Source: Turnera subulata (Eukaryota > Streptophyta > Magnoliopsida > Malpighiales > Passifloraceae). Taken from it: a DNA stretch of 64,000 nt. Numbering within the stretch: position 1 is the stretch's first letter; every line of letters begins with the position of its first letter. Made by a program: the position numbers and the translations under genes. Positions 43,031-55,427 of the stretch are shown here, one piece after another. The notes beneath the pieces are model-generated. The model did no database searches. It was not told where the DNA came from and worked only from the letters and a program-made list of their open reading frames with translations. The DNA is taken from the NCBI GenBank assembly GCA_028386065.3, contig JAKUCV010003170.1:182257-246256 (forward strand). The letters are read 5' to 3'.

Positions 43031-44337
43031 AAAGGGATGTTAAGTGATGGTAAGTCCTTTTGAAATAGGATATATCGCCAAAGCTAACCAAAATAGATTT
43101 CCTACGCCAGTAACCAATAACATTCTTCTCATACTTCCTACCGCCAACATTTCTCTATACTTCTTCTGTCCAAAAAAAAAAAACCATAGCTAAAGAGAAA
43201 CATAGCGAGTCTCACCACTTGATTCATTATGCAAGGGTACCCTTCAAAAATTCCAGTAACACAAAATATAACTCCATTGGCACCAGAGCATTAACGAAAA
43301 AGAAAAAGATTGGCCAAGCTCCAAAGGCATGTGTACTAGCCATACAAAAGAGTTGGGAAAACTATGCAAAAAGAGATTGAACCCATGCTAAAAGAGTCTA
43401 ATCTACTTCCCAAATTGAAGGCCTCCACTCACTTACGCATGTCCTTTACCAAAATCAGCGAGTCCGTTTCAACCACTACATTCTCAAATCGCAGTCCCTA
43501 GTGCTCGTTTGACTCCAATGCTAACTCGGCGAACAGAACTTTTTCTTGAGCACAATTGTGTCTGTCTACTACCACAAGCCAAGCTAGGGCCTGAAAATTT
43601 CTTAGTCTAGTGCTCTCCTTTTCGGACTTTTTCATTTTTCCGTGTCCCTCCCAACCTTATGTGGTCATCTCTCCTTTCTGTGAATTTAGATGGGTTTACT
43701 TTTCTGTCCTAAAATGGAATTTTGGCTGGGTTTGTTAAAAATGGTGCAGTAATATAATATGGACACTGTAGAGTCAAGAGCCATGTGCAGCCCTCAACTG
43801 ATGATCAACATTTCACATTATTATTCTTCACTAATCCAAGAAGCTGCTTGCTCTTAATTGTTTCTATCATGTCCCTGCACTCTCCTATCTAGGCTCCTAA
43901 ATTGCTTGCATAAGACCAACCTATGTAATGAAACAAATTGTGACAACATACAGATGACTGGATCTCATACCATGAAACACCATACATAATCCGTAAATTG
44001 ATTGTCAAAGCTGGCAGTGTACATAAGAAAAGAAGAGAAACTCCAAAGCAAAAGTAAAAAAAAAAAAAAAGACACTGCATTGCTGAACAACACATCAATT
44101 GCAGCTACCAGCAATAAGTGGATCATCTTCAGTCTTCTAATATAACAAATGGAAGCTCTCTCATTATTTATTTCAAAAATTCACACAACAACAGCTGCTC
44201 AAAGCAAAAATTATAAGAGAATAACCATTATATATGTGTGATGACAAATCATAATATGGAAAAGAGAAAAGAAAGAGAGAGGAACAAAAATAATTAACTT
44301 AACTTCATTCCTAGCCTAGGCTAGACAGGAGACTCTT
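43031..44337. other. intergenic, downstream of the small minus-strand gene
   Basis: No ORF or repeat is supported. The part next to 44338 would include the 3' UTR of that gene. Confidence 0.4.
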
Positions 44338-44884
44338 CTAATATTGATCATTATCAAATACCCAGGGCTCGTGGTGGAAAAGCTCGCGCCCATTCATTCG
44401 GGCTCTCCCAGAAGTTATATCTTCCTCACGCTGCCTGCTCGCTTCGGCTTTACAGATTCTGGCCTCTTCTTCCTGTGACAAAAATTAAATCAACAATCCC
44501 AATCAAAACCATCCCAATCAACACCAGACCACCCGTTATTATTAGATCACACACACCTCATAGTCATAGCCATTCTTAGTCGACTAATTGCAATAAAACA
44601 ATTCTAAAGTGTTATAGACTGGTAGTGGGGTTTAAACAGAAAAAGAAAAATATGTACTCCTCAAACGCGAGCAATAACCCATGCTTTTCTATACTAATCT
44701 AATCCGGTAAAAAGATTAAATAAAGAAGAAACCCTAGCTAAAAAGAAAACTTAGAAGAAGAAGAAGAGGGAATAGGGAGAACCTTTCGTTTTTTCCAGTT
44801 GAGAAATTGGAGATGTGTGATGGTGGCCTGCTTATCCCTTGGTTGTTCTTGATCTTGAACTTGTGTATTTTGGTCTGCGCCCAT
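44338..44884 (-). CDS. small two-exon gene, 78-aa protein like the DFRP C-terminal domain
   Basis: Exon 1 is 44783-44884 (ATG at 44884, MGADQNTQVQ...WKKRK); the intron donor is GT, the acceptor ACAG. Exon 2 is 44338-44472, ending in TAG; both exons are in phase. The pattern is T...L.FLNWKK.K, then a charged helix with EA..A.R.ED, then SGRARMNGRELF and VFDN. It parallels the C-terminal domain of DRG-family regulatory proteins (ZC3H15/RWDD1 type: T.E.F..WK.K ... MSGRELF ... VFDDA), which bind and stabilise DRG GTPases. The zinc-finger or RWD part is absent, so it is a stand-alone minimal domain. A Met 54 bp further upstream is also in frame; I prefer 44884 because of its similarity to short proteins of this type (weak basis). 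Confidence 0.6.
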
Positions 44885-44968
44885 GATGGTTGGTGATTCC
44901 CCTCCCCCTCCCTTTCTTTTTTCTCTTCTCTGCTCTTTCTCTTCCAAACACAGATAAATTGGAATCAC

Positions 44969-45012
44969 TTGACGACTTGGCCTATGTATGTAGGTACGGT
45001 AACTAAGAAGCC

Positions 45013-45050
<38 letters not shown>

Positions 45051-46240
45051 TTTTTCTTTCTCAGTCGGTTACATTACATCAAATCAAAGTATAGCTTTTC
45101 TTTATCTTTTAAAAAAAAAAAAGTATAGCTTCGGGATTAGGGGTGGCAAAAGTCATCATTAGTGCTTAGCGCGGGATCCCCGGGATGGGTGGGGAGGTTT
45201 TTGGACCCGTAGAATGGGTATTGGGATGGAAGAGTTTTTAACATATAATGCAAAATTCGGGGATGGGATAGGATCATACTATCTGCCCTGCCGGGACTCG
45301 TAAGAGTAAAAAATTATAATATTGTCCTTCATTTTATAGTAGTTACATAGATGATGAGGATAATTATAATTTTATCTATATTTTTAGAACGTAATTTTAT
45401 AAGAATATATATTTTTCTATATAGAAAAGATTAAACTTTGAAATTTTTGTTGATGCTTTAGTTTGTAGTAGTTAAATTTAGAAATTTAGTTAGATATTTG
45501 AGACACTATTTTAGTGTGTACTTAACATTTTTGTATTGGATTTAGAAAAAAGAATAAGTTTTCTTCAAAAAAATATACATATTTAAAATAAATAATTTGA
45601 GTGTAGGAATTGGTGAGGAGTGTGGGAAGTAGGCATGGCCCACTGGACTTCTAATATATGTATATCATGTAACAAATCTTTCACAAAATAAGGCTTGGTT
45701 TGGTGGATATGTGTAGTGTTATTTTTTCTTCAACCCTGTTTCGAACCTCACTCCACCGGAAATAGGGATGGGAACTAAATTTCCCCCGTGGTAAGCAATG
45801 GGAAGACTTTTGGACCACAAAGATTCCTCCACCCAGTTTTACCGTTTGTTTTAAGAATTGAATGACACATGTACAAGATGACATGGCACTTTTGACACAT
45901 CTTCATGCCATGTCATTTGGAGGGAAATTTTCTTACCAACTTGGAAGTTTTCCGCCCAAATTTTTGGCTTTATAAACTCTACCCTAAGACCTCTTGCATG
46001 TTGTCACACGTTGGCAATATATACCTTTTAAAAAAAAAAAAGTTGGCAATATCTACTAGAAACTAATTGGGTTAAATATATTTTGAAAACTTTGTTTTGA
46101 AAATAAATTAGCACCTCAACAATGGAACTTTTTTATTTTGATACCTCAACTATGTTATTTCAAAAATTTAATACCTCAAGTTGAACTAATTTGTGGTTCA
46201 ACCAGTTTGTTAAGGTATCGATCCATGACACATAACTTCA
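44969..46240. other. upstream region of the small gene, (TA)n at 45014-45050, AT-rich DNA
   Basis: A (TA)n microsatellite at 45014-45050. AGGGGTGGCAAAAG near 45140 followed by G-rich GGGATGGG motifs looks like the end of a hAT-type repeat, but I could not find its partner end. No gene is supported. Confidence 0.4.
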
Positions 46241-46699
46241 TCAAGGCTGTTGAAAATTATTTTTTCTTCCACAACTCGTTGCTTTTTAGCAGCGTTCCTG
46301 ACCTACAAAGAAATCAAACGAGATGTTAGACAAAATATGAGCCAAGAGTATATTAAGTACAATAGATATAACTTACATTCATTTTGGGTGGCCTGTTCAA
46401 GGGTTTTGGCTGTCTGAATTTTGGATTGTCTTTATGTTTACAAGTTTTCCTAGTATGTCCTTTAATGAAACAAATTTGACAGACCATTTCCATCCATCTC
46501 CTTGTCACTTTAGTTGCCATTAAACAGTTCATGATGCTCCTTTCTTTGATTCTTTGCTGGTCTACCGGTGGGTTTCTTATGCGGAGGGGGTTGAGTTAGA
46601 AGTCTTCATAGTGAAGGCCAAAAATCCGAACTTGGTATGCATCCTATATCAAATTGGTAGGCTTTGAGGTACTTCTCTTTGATGAACTAATGCAACATA

Positions 46700-48029
46700 T
46701 GATGTGCATGAAATTACACACATTTTACAGCGCACACTGTTGACTTTTGGCCTTGCATTCATTCATTATTCATGCATTTAGGTATCAAATCACCTCTTTT
46801 TCAGTCACAACTATCTTTCCTCATCCTTGGTTGCTTTCAGGTGCAATTTAGCACAATTTGGAGCTTAATTGGCAATTTTTGGTTCAGCAGCGTCGTTGCT
46901 TGTAGAAACAGTCCAGCCAGTCAGCAGCGCCGCAGTCGGCGAGGAAATTTCGGCTCAGCCTATTATTTAGGACGATTTGCACCTACAATCTAGGAGAATC
47001 AGGAGGATGCACTTGGACACTCCCTCTTTGGAAAGAAGTTTATTTTTGCCACTTTTATGAAGATTACTTATTCTCCAAGACTTAGGGTTTTAATTGAAGA
47101 CTTGAGCATATAAATAGAGAAGAGAAAAAAAAAAAACCCTCAGGAGAGGTTGGCTACAACTTTGAAGTCGGCAAAGAATTCTGAAGGCTAGAAGAAAAGT
47201 GATTTGTTTTAGGGTTTTAATTGTAATGTCGACAACACTTTCTTCTTTGTTTTTATCTTTCTCCATGAACCAATTCTTCTATCTAGGTTCAAGGGATGTA
47301 GCTACAGATTTGATGTTTAATCTATGATTCAGTTTCTGGTTTCTTTTAATTTGTTCTTGCCTTGATTTAATATAGAGAGCTTAACAGTGTCTGCGGACTG
47401 ATCACCCTCATACGCTTCTTAGACGCCTTAGTGACGCACCTAACGGAGAAACTAAGAACTCAGACCATTCTATATCAAACCTCTACCCCTACTGATCGTC
47501 GAAAAGAGACTTTAGGGTTAGTTGAGGATAACAGCGCCTGGCACAGCGGCACTGCGCCCTAGGGAAGAGCTTCACTGACGAAAGCAGGTTGTTCCAAAAC
47601 TAGGGTAGGTTTGTATCTACACGTGACAGTAGTTACAAACACTTTAGTTCAGGTAGCCCTTCAAGGTAGGCGAATTAGAGCACCAGAATACAGAATTGTA
47701 GTTAGACAGTGGCTCTGTAGTGAACCCCGGACAACCTAGGTTTCCATCCACTGAGTTTCCTACCTGATCGACATCCTTCTCTTCTTTCCTATGATCTGTT
47801 TGCGTGATCTATTCTGTTTATTATTTCACTCGCCTTTATTTCCTGTTATTTACTTTATTTGTCTTTTATATTTTAGATTGTTAATCTCAAATCTCTATTG
47901 GTTGTTTACTTTTACTGTTTATAGTCTGATCGATTGAAAGCCTAAGGTCAGTATTATTTCGCAGTCCCTGTGATTCGACCTTGTTTACTACAGCAATGAT
48001 GTGCATTTGCAGCCGATTTTGCACGAACA
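46700..48029. mobile_element. solo LTR inside the MULE
   Basis: TGATGTGCATG to GCACGAACA, 1330 bp, with perfect ACATA duplications (46695-46699, 48030-48034). The MULE reading (GRIEDYM ... KEKYLKAYQFDIG) continues across it. The complement contains AAACAAGGTCGAATCACAGG, a phrase common in plant LTRs. No internal region remains. The family is not identified. Confidence 0.75.
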
Positions 48030-48559
48030 ACATATAATCTTCAATTCTACCATATTTTGAATATTTAGTAGATATAGCATGACAACAAGGAATTCCAATC
48101 ATGTCCCACTTTGTACAACCATATGTTCTAGCTCTTAAATCAATAACAATTTTCTTCCTTTTATGTTCAACCTCATATTGCCTTCCACTAATAAACAATG
48201 CAAAGCAATTATTTGCCTCCAGCATTTCTCCATGAATCTTTCTTCTAATCTTAGCTCCATAATCACTCCTCCACCCAGAAGTGGGTTAATGCATAAAAAT
48301 GTCCCTAAACTTTAATTTTTTTATCATTGTTGTCCCTAAATAAATTATTGGGTGATTTATGTCCCAAACTTGTGCGGAACCGAGTAAAGTGGGACATTTA
48401 CCTGCTGCAACCGGTTCCAGAGGCGGGACCCACCTTGTATTTACTAAAAAATTAGTTTTCTACTTTTATGGTACCCCGCGTCAGATCTACTTTTAATACA
48501 ATTTTTTTATTAAAAAAAAGAAAGAAAGTGTGTGGAATATAAAAAAGGTTTTGCAATTT

Positions 48560-48990
48560 AAAATTTTTGTGGGCCCTACATCCAAGCCAACCCCCCAGCC
48601 CGCCCTAACTCCTCCTCTTCATCTTCCTCTGCCGCCGCAACCTCTTTCTCCTCCCTCTACCACTTCGTCTTCTCCGCTTTGCCAAGCCCTTCCAGGCCCT
48701 CAGCCAGCTCATCGACCCCAAGCGAGACTGCCTCGTCTCCCCGGCCCTCTCTGCTGAGGGAGGAGGAGGAGAAGACTTCGAGGGCAGAGATATTGACCAC
48801 AGCGGCGGCGTCACCCACAACTTCCCACCCAGGTCTTGAAGAACATCAACAAGATTTGGTTCTTGCAAATTGAACTGCCGAGCGGCGAGTTAGGGATCGA
48901 TAATGGCATGCTCTTGAAGTGGCCTGCCGATTTCAGATTAACCCTAAACAATTGCGTCAACAATCAGGGTATTGTCTCCCTTCTCCTCCT
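48560..48990 (+). pseudogene. captured gene fragment in P1, source unknown
   Basis: GC-rich, with candidate frames such as FAKPFQALSQLIDPKRDC and then KNINKIWFLQIELPSGELG ending at a GT near 48968. They lie in different frames. I do not recognise the source gene. Confidence 0.35.
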
Positions 48991-49382
48991 CCTCCCTCTT
49001 TCATTTCCTCCTCCTCCATGCTTGCCAATTGGTTCACCGGAGGCGGGATGACACCATCACAGTAGAAGCGCCCCTCCCTTACTAGATTTAAACAAAGGTA
49101 CGAAACGAAATCGGACCATCAACGATTCTACAAAATTCCAAAACACACCAAACACAACTGCCATCAACACCCAAACAATGGGCAACCACTAAGAACACCA
49201 ACTCGAGCACCTAATTCGCCATCAATCTTTAATGGTTCAACCAAAAATTCGATTTCACCTAATACCCTTGATTCTATCACAGTCGGGGTCGGCTCCTCTA
49301 TGGTCTGCCCTGCTTCGTGTCGCGACCCAAGGAGGAGGGGAGGGAAGAGGGAAGGTGAGTAGAGGTAGATAACGGTGGTGAT

Positions 49383-49700
49383 TTAGTATGTGCTGTCGGG
49401 CATCAAGACGTGGTGGGCGGAGTTGACCAGCTTCAAGGTGCGGGTGATCTCGATGGAGCCGTAGTGGTAGGAGCCCTGAGGGTTGGGCCTGGCGGCGCTA
49501 GCGGTGAGGTTCCACCTGAAGGACCTGAACTGGTTGAGGGACCAAGCCCATCCCACTGGGGGCTCGGGGAGCTCAGGGGAAGCAGGGCCCTTGCCGTTCT
49601 CGTACCGGATGATGCCCTTCCCGTGAGCACGGTCTTGATGAATCGGGTGGAGGCCACCATGTAGTAGTCGTGGTGACGAGTAGTTAACTGATGGATAATC
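49383..49700 (-). pseudogene. captured exon of an SKU5-similar (SKS) multicopper oxidase
   Basis: Minus strand reads DYYMVASTRFIKTVLT, a frameshift, then IIRYENGKGPASPELP, GWAWSLNQFRSFRWNLTAS and ARPNPQGSYHYG. This is the characteristic middle portion of SKU5/SKS proteins, which are GPI-anchored or secreted multicopper-oxidase-like proteins of the plant cell wall. The frameshift after TVLT makes it non-coding. It lies inside P1. Confidence 0.75.
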
Positions 49701-52562
49701 ATTTTGCTTTGCATCTAAAGTAAAGGGGTGAAAAATATAATTTTTTTTAATTAGATTATTGCATGTTGGACCCACAAAATTTTTTTAAATTACAATCCTT
49801 TTTTTTCATTTCTAACATTTTTTGTCATTTCCAACATTTTTAAAATTTAAAAAATTAAAAGCAATCTGACGTGGACAACCGGTACAGTAAAAAAAGTAAT
49901 TTTTTATTCAATAGCAAGTGGGTCCCACATCCAAAACCGGTTACTGCAAGGACCACTTCACTCAGTTCCATACAAGTTTGGGGACACAAATCAGCCAATA
50001 CTTTGTTTAGGGACAACTGTGATGAAAATAAAAAAAGTTAAGGGACATTTTTATGCATTAATCCTTCAGAAGCAGTACACCTATTTCTTCCAAGCGCCTC
50101 CCAACCAAACATTGGATATCCTCTAATATTGAATAAATAGACTTACACATTGCCTACATTATCTTACCATTAAATGCCGCACAAACATTATTATCAATAA
50201 TGTCACACTCACTTGTAGTGGAGAAAAGGGCTTGACACCAGAATTTAGGATTAGTTTTGAGGATGTCATTGAAGGCTTCAAAATTTGTCCGAAACAACTC
50301 ATTCATATTTGCACCAAATTCATTAACATAGTTTGACTTTGCATATTTCCAAAAGGCCTGCTGCAATAGTCTCCCACTATGTTTCTTCCTCCAATTGGCA
50401 TAGAGATGTCTCGCACAAATTCTATACTCTGCATTTGGTAAATGAAGAGAAATACTTGATAGTAAAGCCTGTATTTGTTAGAAACACAAACATACACAAA
50501 TTAAATAAAAAATTATAAAACTGGTAACATATTAAGGGAATAACATAACTATTTTACAAGAAACTGTAAATTAAGTATACCTTATGTTGGTCAGATATGA
50601 TAACCCAACCATCCCCACCATCTACGATGCCAATTTCAGCAACTAAAGTTTGTAGAAACCATCCTTATGTCTCATTGCTTTCTAAAGTGACAACCATCCA
50701 TGCAACTGGAAACATTTGATTGTTTCCATCCCTTCCAACAACTGATAGTAATTGTCCTTTTATAATATCTTTGAAGAAGAAGCCATCAACTTCAATTACC
50801 TTGCCCTCCAAAAAGCCGGGCTTACAACAATAAAATCCGATATACATTTTGTCAAAAACTGGCAAAGGATTTCTGCCAATAGCTAGTGTAATCTCCAACA
50901 AGAATGTCTGCTCCCAGGATTTGATAGTTTACATGCCTCGACATAGTCGTGTAATCTTGCATATTCCCTTTGTAAGTTATCATACATCATCTCCATAGCC
51001 TCATTCTTTGCTCTTCCAGCTTTGCAATGAACGATATCCAAATTGTATTGCTCCTTGCATATTCCTACCAGGTCCAAGGCTGTCAACTTCGGTAATATCC
51101 TTATTTTGCAAAAGTATTTGACTGCTGCCCATTTATAAGTTGCCTTACTATTGTTGTGTATAATATTGCATCCATCAAGAGTGATAGCAACCCATTCTCT
51201 TATCCCAATTGGCATGCATAAACCATCTATATTTTTCATTCTTGCATCTGACTCTAATTGCTTCCTTGCAATTTTTTGTATACTTTAATTGTCTTTGAGT
51301 ACCAACAGCATGGTCAGCAACTGCTTTCCTCAAATCCTCAATATTATAGAAAATCATCCCTCTTGCAAAGTCTGGAATATTAGCTGTCCTGTTGTGAATC
51401 GGAAATATGCTCATATGCCTCCTTACTTCGGTTGTTTCTATCTCTTTACCTTTTGATGCTTCTACTCCTTCACCTTCATTATTCGCTTCAGGAATGACTT
51501 AAACTACTTCTACTTCATTATTAACCTCAGGAATGGCTTGAGCCTGAGCTTGAGCTGAGGTCTGTCCGATTTCCGTTGCTTTGTGCATTCTATTGCTCCA
51601 AACTTTACTTCTTAAATTCCTAATCTCTTCTCTCGCTTCAATTACCTCTTCATCAGAAGTAAATCCTTCAACATCATTCAACTCATCTTCAAAACTTTTT
51701 TCCTCAACCTCTGTAGCTTTATTAGGATCATAATCAGCATCTAAGTCTTTATTGTTAACTTCCACATTCACTGACCTTCTAGTGTAATCTTCCCAATCAT
51801 TATTAGGACTACAAGGACTACATAATATAGTCTTTTATCCACCGGTCATAGGTGCTTTGCCCTTCATTTCTTGTGTAAGCCTCCTTTTTTGTACTGCCCT
51901 CCATTTGCAATTCCATCATTACCGTCTAGTTCTCTATTTTTGGTTTCTTTATTGCCATCTTATTCTCCATTCTAACTTCATTCCCAATCTTATCTTCCAT
52001 TAGTTGATTGCCAAACTCTTTTATATCACTCAAATAATTTTTTCCAGGTTCATCTTGGGCTTCATTAGCTGGTCCAATATTAGCATACTCTTCATTTTCA
52101 CCAGTCAAAACATCATCAAACTTGAGTGGACAGTCAATATTTGAAATGACATGCTCATTCTCACACACACCCAATTCACCTTGATGGAAAATGATAAAAT
52201 AAGAGGTGAAATGCCTAATGCAATCTTGACTTTCTTCTGCATCAAACAAATCTTCAGCCCTGCAAATACCAAAAGCATAACCAGTTGGGGTTATAACTCC
52301 TAATTCTGCAGCCCAAATTTTAAACTCCCCGCAAGTGACCCTATCTTCATCAACTTTTCTTGTAAGTCTAAAACCACTAGTATACCGCAACTCTGTACAA
52401 AGCTAATCTCACCACCAAAAAAGATATGTGTGAAACCCATCTTGCATTATAAATCCCCTCATTAACAAGTTTTCTAACAATAATAAAATGTCGTCCACTC
52501 ACAAATGGATTGGACTCAATAATAGAATTCTTTCACACTTACATAACCAGACATACATCTAT

Positions 52563-55427
52563 TGAAACGCCCCGACCCGTATTTACCATACACAGTAAAC
52601 ACGTGCCGGAACTGTGACAACCCAACCATAACAAGCCCAGCATACAGTGTATACAACAGATATCTGGCTCAACAGCCCATAATAAAAACAACAATAATCA
52701 TCATAACCGGCCCAATGGCCCAATAATAGTAAAAACAATGCAGAACGGAAGACTTAATAACTCACAAAACATTGTATGCGACACTGAAGCAAACTATGGA
52801 TCCGAGCCTTGTCCAAGGGATAACGCCGAAGCCTGTCTGGAATGCACCAATCCTGTACCACAAATAACTCATCCTACGGGATGAAAGCCCACAGGTGAGG
52901 GGTGAGTCCGAAGTGCTCACCGACGAAGGAAAGACAATCAATATGCACACTAAAATTACTCAAGTCGAAAACAAGGAAAATCCGCCAAAATAAAACAAAT
53001 CAAAAGACTCAAATAAAATCTAATTTTCTAGTTTTATCTTTCCGGGCCCCGTCACGGATAAGCTAGAGGTCAGACCTGGTTATCAACATATTCCGGGCGC
53101 TAGACCAAATCCAGAGAACCCAGGGATCGACATCCCAAAAATACGAACCCAGGGATAGACATCCCAAAAATAATCACGGGATAGACATCCCAAGTATAGA
53201 CATGCTTATCACAAGAACCCAGGTCAAGGCCACCACGAAACAGTCTTAAACCATCGAGTCGTACCACTACTTATCACGTGACAATTATATTATCGTCATC
53301 AAAATCAAATCACAGGGATCAACATCCCTAACCAAAATACCGGGATAGACATCCCTATCCAAAATAAGGATCGACATCCTTATCACAATTTATTATTTAT
53401 CCATTTTTTACTTTGAACCAAAAGACACAGAAAATCAACACGGGGATAAACATCCAAAAAAAAACAACCAGGACACCGTGATAAACATCCCGACAACAAT
53501 CACAACAAATGCCACAACCAACAGTGCAATAAACATCAAGCACAATAACCGAGTAATACATGCACATATTGAAGGAAATCCATCCTCACCTTGGCCGATT
53601 ACTCAACTCCGGAAACAATGACCGGTCCGACACTGGCTCCTCGGGAAACTGCCCGATATCCAAACCTATACAGCTAAACAACATATACACATAAATGCAC
53701 ATAATCGGTATGCTATGATGCCAATACTTGAGAAATAAACCCATCCCGATTACATAACCTTTATTATTTCCATTTACTGAAAATATTATTCCGTACGTAT
53801 ATCCGAATATAATTTTGGTACCATTCTTTAATTAAAACTCTTTTCAAAATAATTTCATAAATAACTATAATTTTCCAAAATTATAGTCACCATAATTTTT
53901 CCAGAAAAATAATAACCTATTTATAATTTTCAGAAAATATTTATATACTATTTATCTTTTTCTCAATATATAATAATATTTCCAACAAAAAATTATAATT
54001 ATCCTTAATTTACAAAGTACATATATATATAATTTCCACTACCACAATTTTCCAGGCGAAATAATATATGCATATAAAATTTCCAGGAATTATTTTTATG
54101 GCATTTATATTTTTTTCCAATTAATATTAGTTTCCCAAAACATAATTTAATTATTTATCAAAGTATGTATATTTATATTTTCCTCAAAATACCAGAATTA
54201 AATTGGCAATAATTTTCTCAAAATAAATATACAATTTTTTTCCCAAAATTATATACCAGATTAATTAGTAAATACATATATTTATTTTGTTTTTTTTAAA
54301 ATAAAACGGACTGGGCCATGAATAGTGCGGCCCAGACCAAGGCAGCAGCCCAGCACAGGCCCGGCCCACACCACACAGCCCAACCTGTGAACAACACCCA
54401 ACCCAGAATAGGCGACCCGACCAGAAGATACGGGTCGGACGCGGCTCACCTCACGGATTCAGCGACGGTGGCGCGACGACGAGAGCGCGAGGAAGGAAGC
54501 GAGCACATCCGCAGCAACGGCGGACGAGGGCGGCCCCATGGGTGGTGGAACGGCGGCGCTGCGTCGTCGGCGTGAGGCGGCAGCCGTGGAGAAGTCAGAT
54601 CCGCGGGTCTGCTCCTCGGGTCGACGACGCGTCACGGCGAGTCTCGCGGCGGAAGGAGGAGGAGGCGACGGGGTTGAGGTCGCGTCGGTGAGGGGAAGCG
54701 GCTGTTGGAGGCAGTGTGTCGAGAGGTGGCGTCGATCGCTTCCTCGTGTACAGTAACCGAGGAGCTCCGGGGTGGCGGCACTGTTACCGGGTTTCTTTTT
54801 TTCTTCCTTTTTTCTGTATTTTCTTTATTCCTATTTTCTTTTCTTTTCTTTTCTTTTTCTCTCATTTTCTTTACTTTTCTTTTTCTCTCATTTTCTTTTC
54901 TTTTTCTATTTTCTGATTGGCTCCCTTTTTTTTTTCCATTTCCTCTTCCTTTTTTTTCCTCTGTTTTCTGTGTTTTTTTTCTTCTTTCTCTCTTTTTTTT
55001 TTATTTCTTTTCTTTTATTTTTTTACTCTTTTTTTCTCTCCTTTTCTCTTCTTTTTTTTTTCTCTTCTCTTTTTCCCCTCCCCTGCTTCCTTCTATTATA
55101 ACCCGTAGATTACTGTGCGGCGTGTGATTCTCTAATAATGCAGCTTGTCTGCATTATGGAGCGAGTCCAGACCGGACCAGAAAATAACTGATACCCCCTT
55201 AGTTATTTTCCGTTGTGATTTTTTCGAGAAATTCCGAAACCCGAAAAATACCAACTTAGGCCCGAAAAATCCTCGGAAAAATCCCGAGTGCGGGAAAACT
55301 CTCGGTTTCGAAAAACGACGTCCGATTTACCTTGAATTAATTACCAAAGATTATTTCAACAGTAAATCACGGTAAAAAGACTTTTACAATCCCGGTAAAA
55401 ATCAAAAATTTTACCCGGGCTGTTACA
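52563..55427 (-). mobile_element. E5: solo LTR of the long-LTR family
   Basis: A 2865-bp LTR from TGAAACGCCCCGACCC to GGGCTGTTACA with no interior. The palindrome array (complement) spans about 53113-53490, for example AAGGATCGACATCCTT near 53370. The immediate flanks (TCTAT; GTATA) do not match, so the duplication is lost or the element arose by recombination between separate copies. It abuts the 5' end of the MULE gene. Confidence 0.8.

Larger units (their letters stand above)
48285..50066. mobile_element. P1: Pack-MULE-like element with captured gene fragments
   Basis: Terminal inverted repeats over 100 bp long (TTAATGCATAAAAATGTCCC at the left, the same complemented at the right, then TTGTCCCTAAA and GTATTGG/ATTGGG landmarks). 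The flanks CAGAAGTGG (48276-48284) and CAGAAGCAG (50067-50075) match at 7 of 9 positions, fitting a 9-bp Mutator duplication. The GC-rich interior contains foreign gene pieces, unlike its AT-rich surroundings. It is nested in the transposase gene of another MULE. Confidence 0.72.
46250..52560 (-). pseudogene. MULE (MuDR-type) transposase gene, decayed and twice interrupted
   Basis: Read on the minus strand: N-terminal region 51926-52390; acidic linker 51499-51771; MuDR DNA-binding domain 51175-51414 (RGMIFYNIEDLRKAVADHAV); transposase region 50883-51239 (KWAAVKYFCKIR, LHDYVEACKLSNPGS); catalytic start 50665-50901 (VDGFFFKD, LLSVVGRDGNNQMFPVAWMV); then a stop near 50665, VDGGDGWVIISDQHK before a probable intron, and RHLYANWRKKHSG plus PKFWCQALFS (50154-50497). 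The SWIM-like finger is at 47990-48225 (WDMIGIPCCHA), and the C-terminal zinc knuckle CQICFIKGHTRKTC near 46440-46500. A solo LTR and a Pack-MULE split it. The first Cys of the SWIM motif is replaced. Confidence 0.8.

Noticed and set aside
45140..45330. Fourth hAT-type element
   Set aside because: Only one candidate end (AGGGGTGGCAAAAG) was found; no partner end or 8-bp duplication.
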